From Macquaria australasica (Eukaryota; Chordata; Actinopteri; Centrarchiformes; Percichthyidae), in assembly GCA_005408345.1 (NCBI GenBank), contig SEMN01000257.1:1-64000 (forward strand): a stretch of DNA of 64,000 nt. The letters are read 5' to 3'. The notes beneath the pieces are model-generated. The model was not told where the DNA came from, searched no databases, and saw only the letters and a program-made list of their open reading frames with translations. The position numbers and the translations under genes are program-made. This document shows positions 54,919-64,000 of this stretch, one piece after another (positions within the stretch are counted from its first letter, which is position 1; each line of letters opens with the position of its first letter).

Positions 54919-55267
54919 GAGCTGCAACGATTAGCAGATTAATTAATTAGTCAATCGACAGAAAACTAAACAGCAACTGTTTTGATAATCGACTAATTGT
55001 TTAAGTTATTTTTCAAGCAAAAACTCCAAAAATGTGACTGTTCCAGATTCTCAAATGTGAAAATTTGCCACTTCTCTTGGTCTTATGTTATACTAAATTG
55101 AATACTTTTGGGTTTTGGACTATTGGTCGGACAAACCAAGACATTTGATGAGGTCATTGCACATTGTAATGGGCATTTTTCACTGTTTTCTAATGTTTTA
55201 TAGACCAAACGATGAATAGATACTCGGCAGATTAATCGATAACAAAAATAATCATTAGATGCAGCTC
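54919..55267 (+). mobile_element. MITE, GAGCTGCAACGATTA family, near full-length
   Basis: GAGCTGCAACGATTAGC at the left and GATGCAGCTC at the right are inverted tips, flanked by TTA/TAA so that a TA duplication is possible. The interior has several ATTAAT/ATCGAT words, AGACCAAAC and CCAAGACATTTGATGAGG, but no reading frame. About 349 bases. Relatives lie at 1393-1475 and 4106-4260. Confidence 0.75.
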
Positions 55268-55799
55268 TAATCCTCAATGACCAAATTGGGCTGCTGGACA
55301 AAACATTAGAAATATGTCTCGGTATAAAGCAATACAACTCAACAGCACCACAAACTACGGCAACCAAAGGGCTGTAATTTACAACCAAGAACCAAACATC
55401 TGTACAGCCAATACATTAAACACTACCTGTGCTTAAATGCCTCATTCTTTGGGATTTAAAGGTACTATGTTAGTTAAAGGGACAATCCACTGTTTTACAA
55501 AAAGTTAACATCATGCATCACTTTTACAGTACTGTGCAGTAAGTCATAATGACGCACACATGCACAATAAGTGTGTGCGTGTATCTCACATTTCTGGTCA
55601 TTATTCATACACAAACTCACTCACTCCCTCTCTCTCTCACACACACACACACACTTAAGTCTATAAATAAAAGGCAGAAGAAGAGAGCAGATTTAGGTCA
55701 GCAGACGCGTCTACATGCCGTTGAGCACTCCACTCTTTCCACCGAGCCTCTTCGGGGAAAAAAACGCAGCTTGACACTTCCAGCGACAAAAGCTGCAGA

Positions 55800-56110
55800 A
55801 ATCTACAGTGTCCATATGTCTGGTCACTATCCACCTTATTACGGTAGTTATCTGCCTTATTACTGCAGCATGCTCTGTATCACAGCAGTAGCTATCAGCC
55901 TTATTACCATAGTGCCCACCTTGTTACAGCAGCACCAGCTCTAGTGCTGCAAGTGTGCAAGTGCTGCAATTTTTACTGCAGGCAGTACCCTTATTACTTA
56001 AGTATAATCCTTGTGAATGCAGTACAAGCCTTATTACTGCACTTGAAGCCGTACTGCTGCAATGTGAGCCTTACTACTATTACTTATAGGTATTCAGCTA
56101 CTGAAGGTAT
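55800..56110 (+). repeat. Degenerate CCTTATTACTGCAG minisatellite
   Basis: GCCTTATTACTGCAG, GCCTTATTACCATAG, CCTTGTTACAGCAG, CCCTTATTACTTAAG, GCCTTATTACTGCA and GCCTTACTACTATTA recur at irregular 20-60 base spacing. It gives a Tyr/Leu-rich spurious frame. No known family recognised. Confidence 0.6.
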
Positions 56111-56307
56111 GCAATATAGAGTAGCCTGCCTGCTACATCCATCCCTCATAGGGCAGCCGATGCAACAGAACTTGCTGCTTATTACTGTAAGTTCAAGCCT
56201 TAGAGAGTGACAATAAAAGCCTGCAGCTGTCACCTCTCCCTTGATGTCCAATACATTTTCATATCAAGGCCTTCTAAAAAATGCCTGTGAAGGTATGCGT
56301 TCAAGAT

Positions 56308-56444
56308 GATTTTGTTATAGTGCTTCCAAATCCCCCAAATTTCCTCCCAGCTTAATATTGATGTATTGAGTTTGAATATAACAGCAGCAAGCTGGGAGGA
56401 AATTTAGGGGATTTGGAGGGAGTACTGGATGCTAAAACAAAATC
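56308..56444. repeat. Long hairpin, about 28-bp core stem
   Basis: The core arms CCAAATCCCCCAAATTTCCT...CAGCTT (about 56326-56353) and AAGCTGGGAGGAAATT...GGATTTGG (about 56389-56416) pair with one mismatch. Outer GATTTTGTTATAG and CTAAAACAAAATC extend the structure. The loop is about 35 bases. MITE-like, but no second copy in the window. Confidence 0.8.
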
Positions 56445-57419
56445 AGGGAATGCTTCTTAAAACTGAAGGTCCACTGTTTTTTTTACCCATTTTGTTTAAG
56501 GTGTTTTAGCAGTAAACTGTAAACTGAGTGGAAGATGGTCAGAATTTAGCCATTGTTGTGTCTCTTATTATAAATGTTGCAGGAAATGAAACAGTGACAT
56601 TTAAATTCAACATTTTTTAAATGTACTCTGGACTCTACCTGAGGGCTACCCCACTCAGCAAAAACTAGGCTTTCCTCTCCCCACTCTGGTTATCTGCTCA
56701 TCTACAGCTGTATGACTCTGCATCACATCTGGCTACTTCTCCGATGGGGTTCAGCTCTGATCAAACAGGGGCTCTGTGGTCTGATGTGAGTCTACATTGT
56801 GGGTGCTCCTCCAGACAAAGTAAGAACCTCCGAGTTGACCATAACACAGCACAGGAGCGCCAAAAAGTGAAGAAGAGGTACTGTCACTACAAGAGTAGAC
56901 TGCTGTGTTGTGGTGCACCTTACGAAACAGGGGCCCCTCCACTCACCACAACAACTCCACTGACTGAGACAGTCCCAAACACTGGAGACCAAATCACTTC
57001 CCAATTACACTACAAAAACACATTTCACTACTTCACCAAGTTTACAAGAACATGCTTCACACATGGCTAAATCAAATGGAGCCTACAGTATGTGTGCTTG
57101 CAAGTGGCTTTCGTGTAAATATGAAGTCCATCTTTATTATGTGCTGTTGTTGACAACACATGTTCATATATGTAGGCTTAACCAAGTCATTCTATTTGGC
57201 CCCAAATACATGTTCAGTGAATGTCGTTTACATGTAAGAGTATTTTGTAGTAAGTCATTTGGAGATGACGTTTAAAAAATTAGAATAACCAATAGGTGAA
57301 GTGATTTATCTAACGTTATTCATTATGGTAGTGTGTGCCAATGGGTGAGTGTATTTTGAGAAGACAGTCTATGTATTTAGGGTAAAAAAAAGTTTATCAG
57401 ACTCTTTTCTCGGTAGTGA

Positions 57420-57870
57420 TAAACTGGAAAGTGGCGGCCGCTGCCTCGGTCGCTGGAAGTATAGCAGCGACATGTATTGGAAGATACTACCTATTTAATA
57501 CGAAAACTTTTTCAACCAGACCCCGCTGCCCACAACACTACTCACACACCAGCCTTCACCATGTCTATTATTCATTGGAAATAGGTTACACTGCCTCGCC
57601 GTAACGTATGTCCTCGGCGTGTTTTACTTTGCTTCTTCGAAAGATAGAAACGGTGTCTTACCACGTCCAGGTCCGCCGGAGTTTGAAAGAGAAACATGGG
57701 GGGGGGGGTATTTAAACAGTCCTATCGGCTACAGAAGAACGAGCCGTCCTCGGTCCCGGAGACTCTGTCACACAATGGCGCTGATAGGAGGAGAAAACTG
57801 CCTCCGCTCACAGGAACGCTGCTGCCTTCACGGGCTGCCGGACATAATACGCGCGAGGTAAGCTGCACGT
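57420..57870. promoter_or_regulatory. CpG-rich patch, candidate promoter / first exon
   Basis: CG dinucleotides are dense here (GTGGCGGCCGC, GAGCCGTCCTCGGTCCCGG, ATACGCGCGAGG) against a CpG-poor flank. Two good donors are present: minus strand GACGTG|GTAAGA (exon end 57662), which would suit the non-coding first exon of sertad2, and plus strand GCGCGAG|GTAAGC (exon end 57857), in frame with an ATG at 57775 that would give 27 codons. I do not recognise that peptide. The sertad2 interpretation is preferred because its coding exon needs an upstream partner. Confidence 0.45.
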
Positions 57871-60800
57871 GCGCCAGTGTCCCACAGTACAGTAGGTGTC
57901 ATTTGATGCAAAAACTTAAGGTGTTTATTAATCCGTGTGACACCAAGCCAAACACGGGGAAAATGTGCTTGACATAATCGTTTTTAATGTATAAGACAGG
58001 CTAAAGTATGGTGAATGTTGCACTTAAATGAAGAACATGGGCAAGTCCAAATGTGGAAGATCAAGATGTGACATTTAAAGGACATATAGCAAAATTCTGT
58101 GACAACTAGAGGTAACTTGGATGCATTTAACTACTATGTAACTGTTGAGGAATCTTTTGTTAATTCTTTTTTTTTTTTTTAATTTCATTCAGTGATAACC
58201 TTTAAGATGGTACAGTCGCCTGTGCAGAAGCCTCATTAAAGGTTGTCCTCCTTAATACTTGGAAACAAAAAATCTGCAGATAGCAGTTAGCCTGGAATTA
58301 ATTCATTTATTCTTCTTAGATACACCTACATTTTGACAGTTACTTTGCTTAAAACATCATTTACACTCCCGAGGTTGTTATTCGTGTAACAGCGGCATAA
58401 TTACTGTCATGACAGGATCCATTTTGTTACGATGGGTAGGTTTACGAGGAGCACATGAAGGCATCAGGAGAAGCTGAAACCGAGCAGCTGAAACCCCCCC
58501 CCCACACACACACACACAGTCTGTGTGACTGTTAACATTTTGAAGCTGTAAAGTGGAAGCAATGTTCAGCTGTAACTGCTGTGTCAAGACCTCATTTAGA
58601 TGTGTGCCTTTTTAGTAGCCTGTCTGCTGCTGTTTCGCCTTTTCCACTTTGACATTTACTGAAAACTTAACTCATTCATTTATTATTTTTTATTGACACA
58701 TGAATGTCGACTGAGTGGTCACAGAAATGAGCTCTGGACTGATGGTGCTGCTTGGCTGGTTAGCGATGCCCGTGCTACCCAGCAGCAGATGGCAGGAAGA
58801 TGTCCGGTAAACTCAAACAAAACCCGGCAGAGTCTGCTCCATGCAGACAAAAACACCAGTGGAGCATCCCGCCGCAGAAAATGGGCATCTTAGACCGTTT
58901 GTGCCCCTGATGCCCCCTGCTGCACAATCACCCAGTTGTGCACTGATACACGCACAATAACAAAACAAGTCTGCCTATTTTTTTTTTTCAGACATGCTGC
59001 CTGTTCTCATGCTTTGATCAACCTGCTGTCACAAATATTTCCATCTATTGGAGTCCAGTGTTTACAGGACTGAATTGTTGGCACAGAATCATTCAGTTTC
59101 TCCTCCTGCCAGGGTGGAAGACAGTATTTAGGCCTTCATGGTGAGCTAACTCTCCACCGTGAAGGCCTGGTCACACCAGAAAGTGGCACAATGAAACTCA
59201 TCCGCGCATCATTACGAAATATTTGGCTCTAGAACCTTGGTGAAGCTATGTTAACGCTAGTCACTCACAGTAGCTCCCCAAGCGTCTTTCTTTTTTCTCT
59301 GTCCTGTGCCGTTTACTCCACTCTAGCATTCTGTTCTCAGGGTTGAACGTCATTTAATTCAATAAAAAGTTTTATAGAAGAGGGGAAAAAAGCTGTCCAA
59401 GATAACAAGCTTGCTATTAGCTTGATCACTAACATGCCAATTAAATTCACATAGTTAATTCAAAAGACGTATTTGTACCATCGACACCTGTCTGCAAAAC
59501 ATTCCTCTTTTGTGGAGAAGTTGTTTTTTTTTCCGACAGAGGAGGGCTAAATAAAAGTGGATGGTGCAAAACAGCTAATAAGCTACAATAGGTTCCTCCA
59601 TTTTGGACTTTTTGGCTCTCTGTTCTCTCAGATGTCAGCACAGCTTGCTGTTGGTCAATGGCACAAAGTTGCTGGTCAGAGGTCACAAGAGTTCAACTCA
59701 ACACCAAATATTCATGCTGATTTATTTTGCCCCTACAACTGGATCTGCTGTTTGCAGCAGTCCCATTGGAATAATCTGATTTCACTGAAATTTCGCCATT
59801 TAAAATATTGCTGTGTGTTCCCATCACTGGACAGTATGACGTGTGAGATTTTTTATAAGAGGCTAAACTGACTCAGCTCAATCAGTGCAAATGGCAGCGC
59901 TTATGGAAACAGCTGGTCAAACATTAAAAGACAGGAATATTCTGTTATTCTTGGCAACAGGGATTCTCAATATATTGGTATCATGCAAACAGTTAAGCTT
60001 GAATGAATGAAGTGTGGCTAACAGGCGGGTTAGCTTGGGTAGCACTGTGTGTGCATGCATACGTAGCTTCTGTGGTGAATGGAGATCTGATTTTAGTCCT
60101 GTTTTCATCTCTCTGGACTCCGAGTTGACTCATGAATGCAGAGCAGCGAGGAGGGATGGCTCTAAATAAAGATTTCAGGTCAAAAACAGGAAATGGCTCA
60201 GTGAGCAGGGAGGGCAGGGCCATAGCAACACCAACTGGAGAGCTGCACCCCCCCCCCCCCCCCCATATATCTTTATTTATTTCTCCCTCACTCTTCTTTT
60301 ATTTCCCTCTCTGTGTAAAAACTGCCTGTTCATCTTTGTCTCTCTTTTTGTATTTTACCTTAATTCTGTCCATTCATTTAATTTTTCTGAGGTTTTGATT
60401 TCAATTCAGTGACTGATGACTATCAGAAAGAGAACTGCAAAAGGGTCTATAGTTCATGCATTCAAACCATAATGAAAAGCTAAATTATTGTTTCCAAACA
60501 TGTACTATAAAATTTAACATAATCATCATCAGAATATACAATAATATAAAAGAGAACATGTTATGCTACAAGACGTTAAAAAATCAGTAAATGCTCTGCT
60601 TCTATTGTTATTGTGTTCTCTTTGTCTACGTTTCTCTGTGCACGTATCAGGTGGCGTGTGTGTGTGTGTGTGTCACTATTAGTGTGAACTTGAGTGTGAA
60701 CCTGACTCATGGTGAGTTCACTGGTCCCAGTCATCAGCCCGGCCCAGTACATGAGGCTACATGTTGCATCTTGGGGTGGTAACGCGCAGGATTACGACTG

Positions 60801-61200
60801 TCACCAGAATTAGTTCGCAGACCATCATGTTCCATTTATACTCACTGTGACAACACACGGCACATTTTTATGTCATTGAGGTCTATAAATTCACACAGAC
60901 ACATGAGCAGAAAAATGCCAGGATGACACAAACACACACAGCCGGAATAATTGATTCACATGCATGTGTCTGTGTGGTACTCATCAGTTTTGTTTACGTG
61001 AACTATGTATTGATTATGTACTCTACTACGTATTTGTCTTAGTAATAAAGGAATCACTACACACTACTAGCAGTATATTACTGATTCTATGAAGGACTTA
61101 ATAGATACAATAACACATGGCTAGTAGTTTGCATTGTACAGTAAGTACTCGTTTAGTAATCCATACTAAATACTTTTGCTACTACTGTCTCTGCTCCTGC
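57871..61200. other. Non-coding flank, nothing recognised apart from simple repeats
   Basis: No exon is supported. It contains a C11(CA)n tract near 58493-58520, an inverted pair around 59129-59164 (AGGCCTTCATGGTG and CACCGTGAAGGCCT), the C run at 60248, and a short (TG)n near 60651-60673. Confidence 0.45.
60248..60264 (+). repeat. C17 homopolymer
   Basis: Seventeen consecutive C residues: an assembly-sensitive homopolymer. Confidence 0.9.
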
Positions 61201-61204
61201 AATA

Positions 61205-61390
61205 TTGACCACCACCATAACTACTATTACTACTACAGTAAAGACACCTACTATGAACACCTACACTACTACTACTACAAACATTGCTACTTCAACTGTT
61301 ACAGCAACAGCTACTGCTATTATCTTCACTGTTGCACCTATGTCTACAACTATTCCTAATACTGTTGCTGCTACTACTACTATTTTTTCT
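61205..61390 (+). repeat. Degenerate (ACT)n trinucleotide array
   Basis: ACTACTATTACTACTAC-like units over about 185 bases, with a tail of CTACTGCTATTATC variants. Produces threonine- and tyrosine-rich spurious frames. Confidence 0.85.
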
Positions 61391-61721
61391 AAACACAGTC
61401 ACCACCAATTTCTCACAACGTGGGTTTGAAGTAGTGTCTACATAAACAGACACACGTACTATACAATATATCATTATTATACAATACGGACAGTCATTGA
61501 AAAATGTCCTTACCCTGCATAAATATCCTTACTCTGAATGTCCAGCATTTAAACTAGTCCTCAAAAAAGACCAACTCCATATGCAGAATATTAAAAAGCT
61601 ATGACCAGGTAACCTATATAAACACCAATATTAGCTGTTATGGGAAGTCCACCAACTTTCTAATCAGCTTACTTTACATGGGGAGTCCTACTCAGCCTGT
61701 GAAAACAGTTGTATAATGCAA

Positions 61722-62045
61722 TGCTTCCCAATCTCGGGGTCGGGATCGAGATGATCAAGTCTCAAGATGATCAAAACAATAGGAAATGAGAAATCAAACT
61801 TATTTATGCTAAACAATTTGTGTTTATTTCTGGCTTTTCTCATATGTCTGCTTTTATTGTGAGATACTGGATAGTTTCAACGGAACAGGCCTCTAAAAAC
61901 TATTCAGATGAATCAATCTGAGAAGGGAACATTACTTTTCGGTTGAACTGCTTGGAACACATTGATGTATGCAACCTCTGTTCAGAGGTCACGAGTTGAG
62001 ATTGCTTCGCTTTAAAGCGTCACAAGCCAAAAAGGTTGGGAATAA
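61722..62045. mobile_element. MITE with TTCCCAA termini, possibly hAT-derived
   Basis: Left GCTTCCCAATCTCGGGGTCG and right AGCCAAAAAGGTTGGGAATA carry inverted TTCCCAAYC tips about 320 bases apart. The GGTTGGGAA/TTCCCAACC tip is common among fish hAT-like repeats; a fragment with GGTTCCTAGCCTTTTTAAC occurs at about 9340-9362. Superfamily assignment is tentative. Confidence 0.5.
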
Positions 62046-64000
62046 CTCTGATGATGTCATCAGGGTTATCTTGACTTGGGGACCACAAATTTATAACAGA
62101 AAGCCAGCGTTGAAACTGGGGACATCAAGTTTAAAACACATGGGCGTTTACCAGGCATGATGGATCCAACGAAAAGATGCTATTGAGCTGCATTATGGGA
62201 TGTGTACAGTAGGATCCAGTGTTTTGTTTTTTTAGCTTGACACATAGATTAAAAGTCAGGATATCTTGGCCTCTGCTGCTTCGATTCAGACCATTCTTTT
62301 TTTGGATCTGTCTCTCCCAAGTCCCCCAACTTTATGTGGAAGGGCAATACTAAATCAGCGGAGTAACCCTTTAAAATCAAAACTTAAATAACCATATGAT
62401 GAGATTGTTTACTCTTTCTTCTAACACTATCCTAGGCTAGTGCTTATGGGAAAGCAGGTCATTGCACAGTAAAGATACAAGGGTTGGACAAAATATCTTG
62501 AACACACTTAAACTATCTAAAACAGTACGAAGGTTAAACTTATAAATGTTACGTTTTTGTGTCAGATAGCTGTTGATTCAACTCAGTGGTAAGTTGCATT
62601 AGAATCCACAGATGAACCTAATATTTTGCCCCCATCTTTTCTTTTCTTATCATATTATTATTCTGTTGTTCCCCACAAGTGGGCAGATGACTTGCCTTCT
62701 AGATTTGTTTGAAGAGGAGTGTGGAAGAAAATGTTAAACTTCTCTTGCATCACAGTTGGAAACTATAAACCCATAGGAAAGTAAATAGGCAGGGCGATTT
62801 CACTTTGACTACACAGCTTTGAAAAAATGATGTGAGTGGGTATCTTAAAGCAACATGGTCATAAAAAACTAAAACATTTAAAATGTGGCTTAAAAAAGAA
62901 GAGAAACCTAGAGTAAAACTGGTAGAAGGACCCATGTGCGCTGGCAGATTTGGGGAGGGTGTGTGAAGAGGACCAGAGAATATTATTAATACTATTAGAC
63001 ATGGGCGTGGCACAGCAGCCCAACGTGGAGAGAAAGGGGATAGGGAGGGAGGGGCAGGGGTCCACACCAAAAACACCCATCTGCTTTCTTTCCCATTCTC
63101 TCTCCCTCTCTCTTTGTCTCTACCTCCTCCTATTCTCCCTCTTTGTCTCTTTACCAATCTCTTTATCAGTGTCCATCATTCCCCCTCTATGCCCCATACA
63201 CAGTTCCTGCCTCAATCACACACACGGGATCCTTGATACAGCATCATATATCCCTGATTAGTGTCACATTTTTGTACAATACTATTTTAATTGATATACA
63301 CACCCACACAAAGCTGGACAGAGCCTGTTGGTGTGTGAAGTGGAATCTCTCCGTTCGTCTGCCCCCCCCTACACATCCCACCATCTTCCTTACTTTGCAT
63401 TGCATTGAGACTTCAAACACTTAAGTGCCTTGACTCACGCACTTCAAAAGGGGAAGTACAAGTAAGCAAAGCAAGTTGGCCTCCTGCAGTGCTGCCATTT
63501 TAGTCATATACGCTCCCAAAATGTTGTCATGCCGCCTAGACTCATTACCTTCTCACTAGTGGTCTCTTGTAATGTTGGTGATCTAAGCATTTACACTCGT
63601 CCTACTGTGACGCTCAACAGCAGCTTTCCTCAGCTGATGTTGTAGGGAAGTTATCATGGGGCAAACAGCCACTTATGAGAACAAAAATGAATTGCACATT
63701 TAGAAGAGCATTATCTTTTCCTTACAAGAACCCATTGTCTTGTCTAATATACATTTACTAACTTATAGTATGTTTGTAAAATTGGTGACAATACTATTCC
63801 CTGAGTAACTCGTGGTGATAAGGAGCTAACGTGTTTATTCTCCACAACATCTTAGGTCAAATGTCTAAAATGTAAATCCACAATGTGAGTCAGTCTAGAG
63901 CGTATAATGTTAATCAAAACTAAACTAAGGACAGACATTTAAACATTTTTGATATTGTTGGAAAAACTGTTTTTCACATTGTTTCCTTTTTCTTATAATT
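62046..64000. other. Right-end flank, no gene seen
   Basis: Short open frames only. A CT-rich stretch at about 63087-63200 explains one long-looking frame. No exon, repeat tip or hairpin was recognised. Confidence 0.45.

Larger units (their letters stand above)
47840..57400 (-). other. Probable sertad2 intron upstream of the coding exon
   Basis: The sertad2 coding exon opens with a splice acceptor, so at least one non-coding exon lies to the right. No coding exon is seen in this stretch. It is dominated by microsatellites and MITE-like repeats, listed separately. Confidence 0.5.

Noticed and set aside
55549..55944. 131-codon Tyr/Leu-rich plus-strand frame
   Set aside because: Made from a (CA)n run followed by the degenerate CCTTATTACTGCAG repeat.
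57416..57604. Frame with an Ala-rich hydrophobic start resembling a small mitochondrial membrane protein
   Set aside because: It begins at GTG, not ATG, and an in-frame stop lies upstream without an ATG between. No family was recognised. The CpG-rich patch is reported instead.
1..64000. CRISPR arrays, prokaryotic operons, tRNA or rRNA genes
   Set aside because: Nothing of these kinds was seen. All regular arrays are microsatellites, and the gene structure is eukaryotic.

Overview
The window looks like nuclear DNA of a ray-finned fish, most likely a spiny-rayed (percomorph) teleost. The genes are intron-containing with canonical GT-AG sites. The intergenic and intronic DNA is AT-rich and full of (TG)n/(CA)n microsatellites, and it carries repeat families familiar from teleosts: an L2-clade LINE with its characteristic 3' tail, Tc1/mariner elements, a Harbinger relative and several short inverted-repeat (MITE-like) families. 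No bacterial, viral or organellar gene was seen.

Three protein genes are supported, all transcribed from the minus strand. From right to left: (1) sertad2, a SERTA-domain transcriptional co-regulator whose whole coding sequence lies in one exon (46552-47835). Its very long 3' side probably reaches a poly(A) signal near 42.2 kb, and its first, non-coding exon may lie in a CpG-rich patch at 57.4-57.9 kb. (2) slc1a4 (ASCT1), a neutral amino acid transporter. I could rebuild it exon by exon: eight coding exons between 34777 and 14738, every junction in frame, giving 528 codons plus stop. (3) smap1, an ArfGAP. Only its first coding exon (8463-8580) is visible and the rest should lie beyond the left edge. 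sertad2 and slc1a4 are neighbours on human 2p14, while human SMAP1 is on 6q13, so the slc1a4-smap1 join is a lineage-specific arrangement. The three proteins share no pathway; their adjacency is a matter of synteny, not of an operon.

Layout: 1-8.4 kb, smap1 intron 1 with microsatellites, three strong hairpins and MITE-like repeats; 8.46-8.58 kb, smap1 exon 1; 9.5-10.7 kb, 5'-truncated L2 LINE; about 11-14.7 kb, slc1a4 3' side; 14.7-34.8 kb, slc1a4, with a 10.8-kb first intron holding a Harbinger remnant, an inverted L2 tail, MITEs and a recurrent percomorph repeat; 35-37.4 kb, no gene seen; 37.5-39.0 kb and 40.3-41.4 kb, two decayed Tc1/mariner elements; 42.2-47.8 kb, sertad2; 48-64 kb, probable sertad2 upstream intron and flank, with microsatellites, a G-quadruplex motif, MITEs, a degenerate minisatellite, a long hairpin and the CpG-rich patch.

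No new biological system with a defined function was found. The most useful second looks are the three near-perfect hairpins in smap1 intron 1, the long inverted repeat of the 37.5-kb Tc1 element that includes the end of its transposase gene, the Harbinger remnant, and the unassigned CpG-rich patch.
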